This document shows positions 61,227-64,000 of a stretch of DNA of 64,000 nucleotides, in pieces; positions within the stretch are counted from its first letter, which is position 1, and each line of letters begins with the position of its first letter. Source of the stretch: Sphingomonas soli NBRC 100801 (GTDB lineage: Bacteria > Pseudomonadota > Alphaproteobacteria > Sphingomonadales > Sphingomonadaceae); assembly GCF_001591025.1 (NCBI RefSeq), contig NZ_BCTZ01000017.1, positions 1 to 64,000 of the forward strand, written 5' to 3'. A program made the position numbers and the translations under genes. The notes under the pieces were generated by a model, which worked only from the letters and a program-made list of their open reading frames with translations, was not told the DNA's origin and did not search any database.

Positions 61227-63281
61227 CTACTTCACCAGCCCGCGGATCATCTCGAGAACCCTGCGCTGATCGAATTCGCTTTTGACGACATAGCCGTGTG
61301 CGCCGGCATCCGTGCCGCGCTGGCGGTCCTCGGGCGAGTTGCGCGAGGTGACCAGGATCGCCGGGACCGCGCTCAGCTTCGGATCGGCGCGCGTCGCTTC
61401 CACGAACGCAAAGCCATCCATGCCGGGCATCTCGACATCCACCATGAACAGAGAATAGCGTCTTTTCCGTGCCTTACCCAGCGCTTCTTCGGCCGAATTG
61501 GCCGTCTCTACCTCATATCCCGCAGATTCGAGGATGCTCTGCTCGAGCATGCGCGTCGTCAGCGAATCGTCGATGACCAGAATGGGCGCGAGCCGACGCC
61601 GTTTGCCCGCATTTTCCACGGGCTTGCTGCGCAGCGCTGCCGCGACGGCCGCCTCGGCTTCGATGACCGGCCGGGGCACGCCGTTGGGATCGAGATAGAC
61701 GCCCGCCACCACGGGTTCTGCATGCGCGAGCGCCGGCGCGGGGCGCACCACGATGCCGGCGGTGCCCTTCAGACCGTGCACGCCGATCGCCGCGCGCTGC
61801 GATTCATTGCCGATCACCACCGCGGTGGTCATTTCGCTCGTGTTCGCCCCGAGCCGGTGCGCCGGGTCGAGGATCTCTGGCAGGGCGATGAACGGGATGA
61901 CTGTGTCCTCGTCGACGATCGATGCTCCATCTGCGGTGAGCGACACCGCGCCCGGGGCGAGCCATACGGTGCGGCGCGTGGCCGTTATCGGGATTGCAGC
62001 GGTCAGCCCCTCGGCTTCGACGAGCAGAGCATCCATTGCCGCGAGCGAGACGGGCACCAGCAGTTCGATCGTGGAGCCGCTCCCCCTCGCGGTTCGCGCC
62101 GCAACGCTACCCTTCAAAAGCGTGGTGACCTCCCGGACGACGCCCAGACCCACGCCCCGGCCCGAGGCCTCGGTTACTCCCTGCGCGGTCGAAAGGCCGC
62201 CATCGAACAGCAAATCCAGAAGCTGGGCCTCGCCGGCGGCGTCCGCGCCAGGGGGCAGCGCGCCGCGCGCTTCGGCCGCCCGGCGAAGCGCATCGAGATC
62301 GATGCCGCCGCCATCGTCGCTGCACAAGAATGCGATCCGGTTGCCCCGGCGGACGACCTCGATCTCGATGCGTCCCGCTTCGGGCTTGCCCGCCATGATG
62401 CGTTCCGCCGGAGCCTCGATGCCGTGGGCGATCGCGTTGCGGACGAGCTGCACCAGCGCGCGGTGGACAAGCCCCAGGACCTTGCCGTCGAGCCGCACGT
62501 CGCCTCCCCGGAAACTAAGCTCGGCCTTTTTGCCAAGCGCCTGCGCGGAGTCGCGCACCGCGCGTTCGAGCGCGCCGAATGCCGTGTGGCACGCGATCAA
62601 ATGAAGCCGGTCGGCAGCGTCGCGCGCGGTGCGCAGCTCGCGCTCGGCCTGGTCGGTGGTCGACTTGAGGCGCTGCTCGAGCTCGGCGAGCAGGCGGGGC
62701 AGGTCCTCCACGATCTGTCGGTGCCGCGCATCCGGCACGAGCATCGCGCGCGAAGCGTCCCGCCCGTCCCCGGCGAGCGCGCGGGACATGTCGCGCGCCT
62801 GTTCTACCAGCAGCGCGGCGTCACGAAATCCGTGCAATTGCACGGTCGCCTCCGATATGCCGCGGGTCAGCGCATCCAGTTCGTCGGGGTCGGCGCTTAG
62901 CCCTCCCAGATATTCGTCGCTGGCGGCGGGCGCTGCGTTCTTCGGCGCGGCGGCGGGGCTGGCCGGGGCAGGGGTTAGCGCTTCCACCTCGGCCGCAATC
63001 GCATCGACATGCGCTAGGATTGCGTCGATCGCCGCGCGGGAGGGACGCTTCTGCCCCTCAAGAGCCGCGAGCGAATCTTCCAGCGCATGCGTCAGGTCGG
63101 CGATTACGCGCTGCCTGACGACGCTGGCGGCACCCTTGAGCGTATGCGCGAGCCGCATGAGCCGCGCGACCGCCTCGGGCGTGATCTGCCGCTCGATCTC
63201 CAGCGCGCCGCGGCCCAGCTCTTCCGAGATTTCCCGGGCCTCGACGCGGAAGAACCGCAACGGATCTTTTGGGGGTGTCAC
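61227..63281 (-). CDS. cheA: CheA-type histidine kinase with C-terminal receiver
   Basis: A 684-aa chemosensory kinase. An Hpt domain lies at the N-terminus with the phospho-His in RLAHTLKGAASVV (near residue 46). A low-complexity Ala/Pro linker and a helical dimer region follow. The ATPase has LVRNAIAHGIE, DDGGGIDLDAL and GRGVGLGVVREV, then a CheW-like part (about 410-545) and a C-terminal receiver (about 567-684) with Asp in MVDVEMPGMDG. No separate CheY-binding P2 domain is evident. CheA-receiver fusions are usual in alternative chemosensory systems that control functions other than flagella. Its ATG overlaps the chemoreceptor stop by 4 bases. Confidence 0.93.
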   Translation of the reverse strand: MTPPKDPLRFFRVEAREISEELGRGALEIERQITPEAVARLMRLAHTLKGAASVVRQRVIADLTHALEDSLAALEGQKRPSRAAIDAILAHVDAIAAEVEALTPAPASPAAAPKNAAPAASDEYLGGLSADPDELDALTRGISEATVQLHGFRDAALLVEQARDMSRALAGDGRDASRAMLVPDARHRQIVEDLPRLLAELEQRLKSTTDQAERELRTARDAADRLHLIACHTAFGALERAVRDSAQALGKKAELSFRGGDVRLDGKVLGLVHRALVQLVRNAIAHGIEAPAERIMAGKPEAGRIEIEVVRRGNRIAFLCSDDGGGIDLDALRRAAEARGALPPGADAAGEAQLLDLLFDGGLSTAQGVTEASGRGVGLGVVREVTTLLKGSVAARTARGSGSTIELLVPVSLAAMDALLVEAEGLTAAIPITATRRTVWLAPGAVSLTADGASIVDEDTVIPFIALPEILDPAHRLGANTSEMTTAVVIGNESQRAAIGVHGLKGTAGIVVRPAPALAHAEPVVAGVYLDPNGVPRPVIEAEAAVAAALRSKPVENAGKRRRLAPILVIDDSLTTRMLEQSILESAGYEVETANSAEEALGKARKRRYSLFMVDVEMPGMDGFAFVEATRADPKLSAVPAILVTSRNSPEDRQRGTDAGAHGYVVKSEFDQRRVLEMIRGLVK

Positions 63282-64000
63282 GCCCGCGAGCCGGCCTGGA
63301 TCAGCTGCGCCAGATCGCGCGAGAGATTTGCCAGTTCGGATGCGGTCTGGAGTATCTGAGCCGCGCTGGCCTCGGTCTCCTTGGTCGCCTGGGCCACGTT
63401 CGACGTGGCGATGTTCACCTGTTCCACAGCGCTTGTCTGCTGCTTGGTGGAAAGCTCGATCTCCTTGGCTGCGTCGGTCGTGGTCGAGACCATCCCCGAT
63501 ATCTGCTTGAACGCGGCGGCGACATTCTCGAACTCCTGCGCGCCGGCATCCACCGCCTTGGAGCCGCTTTCGGTGGCCATCACGGTGGTGTTCACCGCGG
63601 TGCGTACATCATCGATCAGGACTCGGATTTCCTTGGTCGATCCGGCGACGCGGTCGGAAAGCTTGCGGATCTCGTCGGCCACCACGCCAAAGCGCTTGCC
63701 CGCCTCGCCTGCGCCCGCCGCTTCGATCGTCGCGTTCACCGCCAGGATGTTGGTCTGCTCCGCGAGTTCGGAAACAATGTCGAGGATCGAGCCGATCTGC
63801 TGCGATTTCCTGCCCAGATCGAGCATGTGGCTCACGATCTGGTCGACCTGGCGGCGGATGCCGGAGATCGATGCATTCGCGCTGTCGACGGTCTGCTCGC
63901 CGGCCTGGGCGGCGGTGTCGGTATCCTCGGCCACCTGCGCCACGCGCTGCGCGCTCTCCGCGATCTGCCGCGATGTCGCGATCAGCTCGCGGATTGTCGT
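63278..64000 (-). CDS. Methyl-accepting chemotaxis protein, C-terminal part (cut by window end)
   Basis: The gene runs off the right edge; the visible 240 residues are the cytoplasmic signalling domain. The conserved hairpin tip is present (RFGVVADEIRKLSDRVAGST), flanked by long heptad-rich helices (IRRQVDQIVSHMLDLGRKSQ, TAVNTTVMATESGSKAVDAG). There is no C-terminal pentapeptide for CheR/CheB docking (it ends LIQAGSRA). It is transcribed first among the visible genes of the cluster and overlaps cheA by 4 bases. The sensor part lies outside the window, so the signal is unknown. Confidence 0.93.
   Translation of the reverse strand, partial: TTIRELIATSRQIAESAQRVAQVAEDTDTAAQAGEQTVDSANASISGIRRQVDQIVSHMLDLGRKSQQIGSILDIVSELAEQTNILAVNATIEAAGAGEAGKRFGVVADEIRKLSDRVAGSTKEIRVLIDDVRTAVNTTVMATESGSKAVDAGAQEFENVAAAFKQISGMVSTTTDAAKEIELSTKQQTSAVEQVNIATSNVAQATKETEASAAQILQTASELANLSRDLAQLIQAGSRA

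Noticed and set aside
1-64000. CRISPR arrays or rRNA genes
   Set aside because: No regularly spaced direct repeats and no rRNA-like segments were seen; the only tandem repeat noted is the two-unit 16-mer at 19430-19461.

Overview
The window looks like chromosome from a high-GC alphaproteobacterium, most likely Sphingomonadaceae (Sphingomonas or a close relative). This rests on overall character: two large TonB-dependent receptors with 'IVVTG'-type N-termini, dense high-GC coding, a PaoABC-type aldehyde oxidoreductase, an aceA next to a RamB/ScfR-type regulator, and repeated intergenic hairpins of the 'CCCCGCTTTCGCGGGG' kind. Species was not determined.

Layout. (1) 1-14850, core and housekeeping: mutS with a coupled 75-aa gene, a polytopic membrane protein, malic enzyme-phosphotransacetylase fusion (maeB), a two-TM protein, an RhlG-like SDR, an acyl-CoA dehydrogenase, a GPH-family sugar transporter, isocitrate lyase (aceA) with a 52-aa gene downstream, and a divergent short-chain fatty-acyl regulator. 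(2) 14974-26345, a carbohydrate locus: two paralogous secreted proteins (double right-handed beta-helix plus SMP-30-like propeller), a LuxR-type DNA-binding protein, a GntR/FadR regulator, gluconokinase and a TonB receptor. (3) 26539-33892, a TetR-controlled RND efflux operon (small protein, adaptor, pump, outer-membrane factor) with a visible promoter overlapped by a repeated operator and a possible six-codon leader ORF. (4) 33982-38131, a tRNA-Leu(CAG) carrying a small decayed island: a P4-type integrase broken by two frameshifts, an HNH nuclease with a PUA/EVE-like front part, an excisionase-type protein and an AlpA-type regulator.

(5) 38132-57612, an accessory catabolic region. The plus strand carries a TonB receptor, a PhoD-like phosphatase, a dienelactone-hydrolase-like protein and a DUF5060 glycoside hydrolase. 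Facing it, on the minus strand from 57612 down to 45875, is a long operon-like run: DUF35 OB-fold protein, thiolase, IclR regulator, CoA-transferase, two alpha/beta hydrolases, SDR, a divergent type II dehydroquinase homologue, an MFS carrier and paoABC. The first seven genes overlap by 4 bases at every junction, so they are probably translationally coupled. Three of its members have lost residues thought essential in their families (a hydrolase with Ala in place of the nucleophilic Ser, a dehydroquinase homologue without the active-site His and Asp, a DUF35 protein with one zinc-ribbon Cys left). This is the best candidate here for an undescribed pathway; its substrate is unknown, and a plant-derived cyclic or aromatic acid, aldehyde or ester is only a guess.

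(6) 57930-58064, an internally deleted transposase relic. (7) 58130-64000, a chemosensory-type cluster on the minus strand: a chemoreceptor (cut by the window end), CheA with a fused receiver, CheB, and a kinase with three N-terminal receivers.

No CRISPR array, rRNA or riboswitch was recognised. Searches against databases were not possible, so family names come from motifs read by eye.
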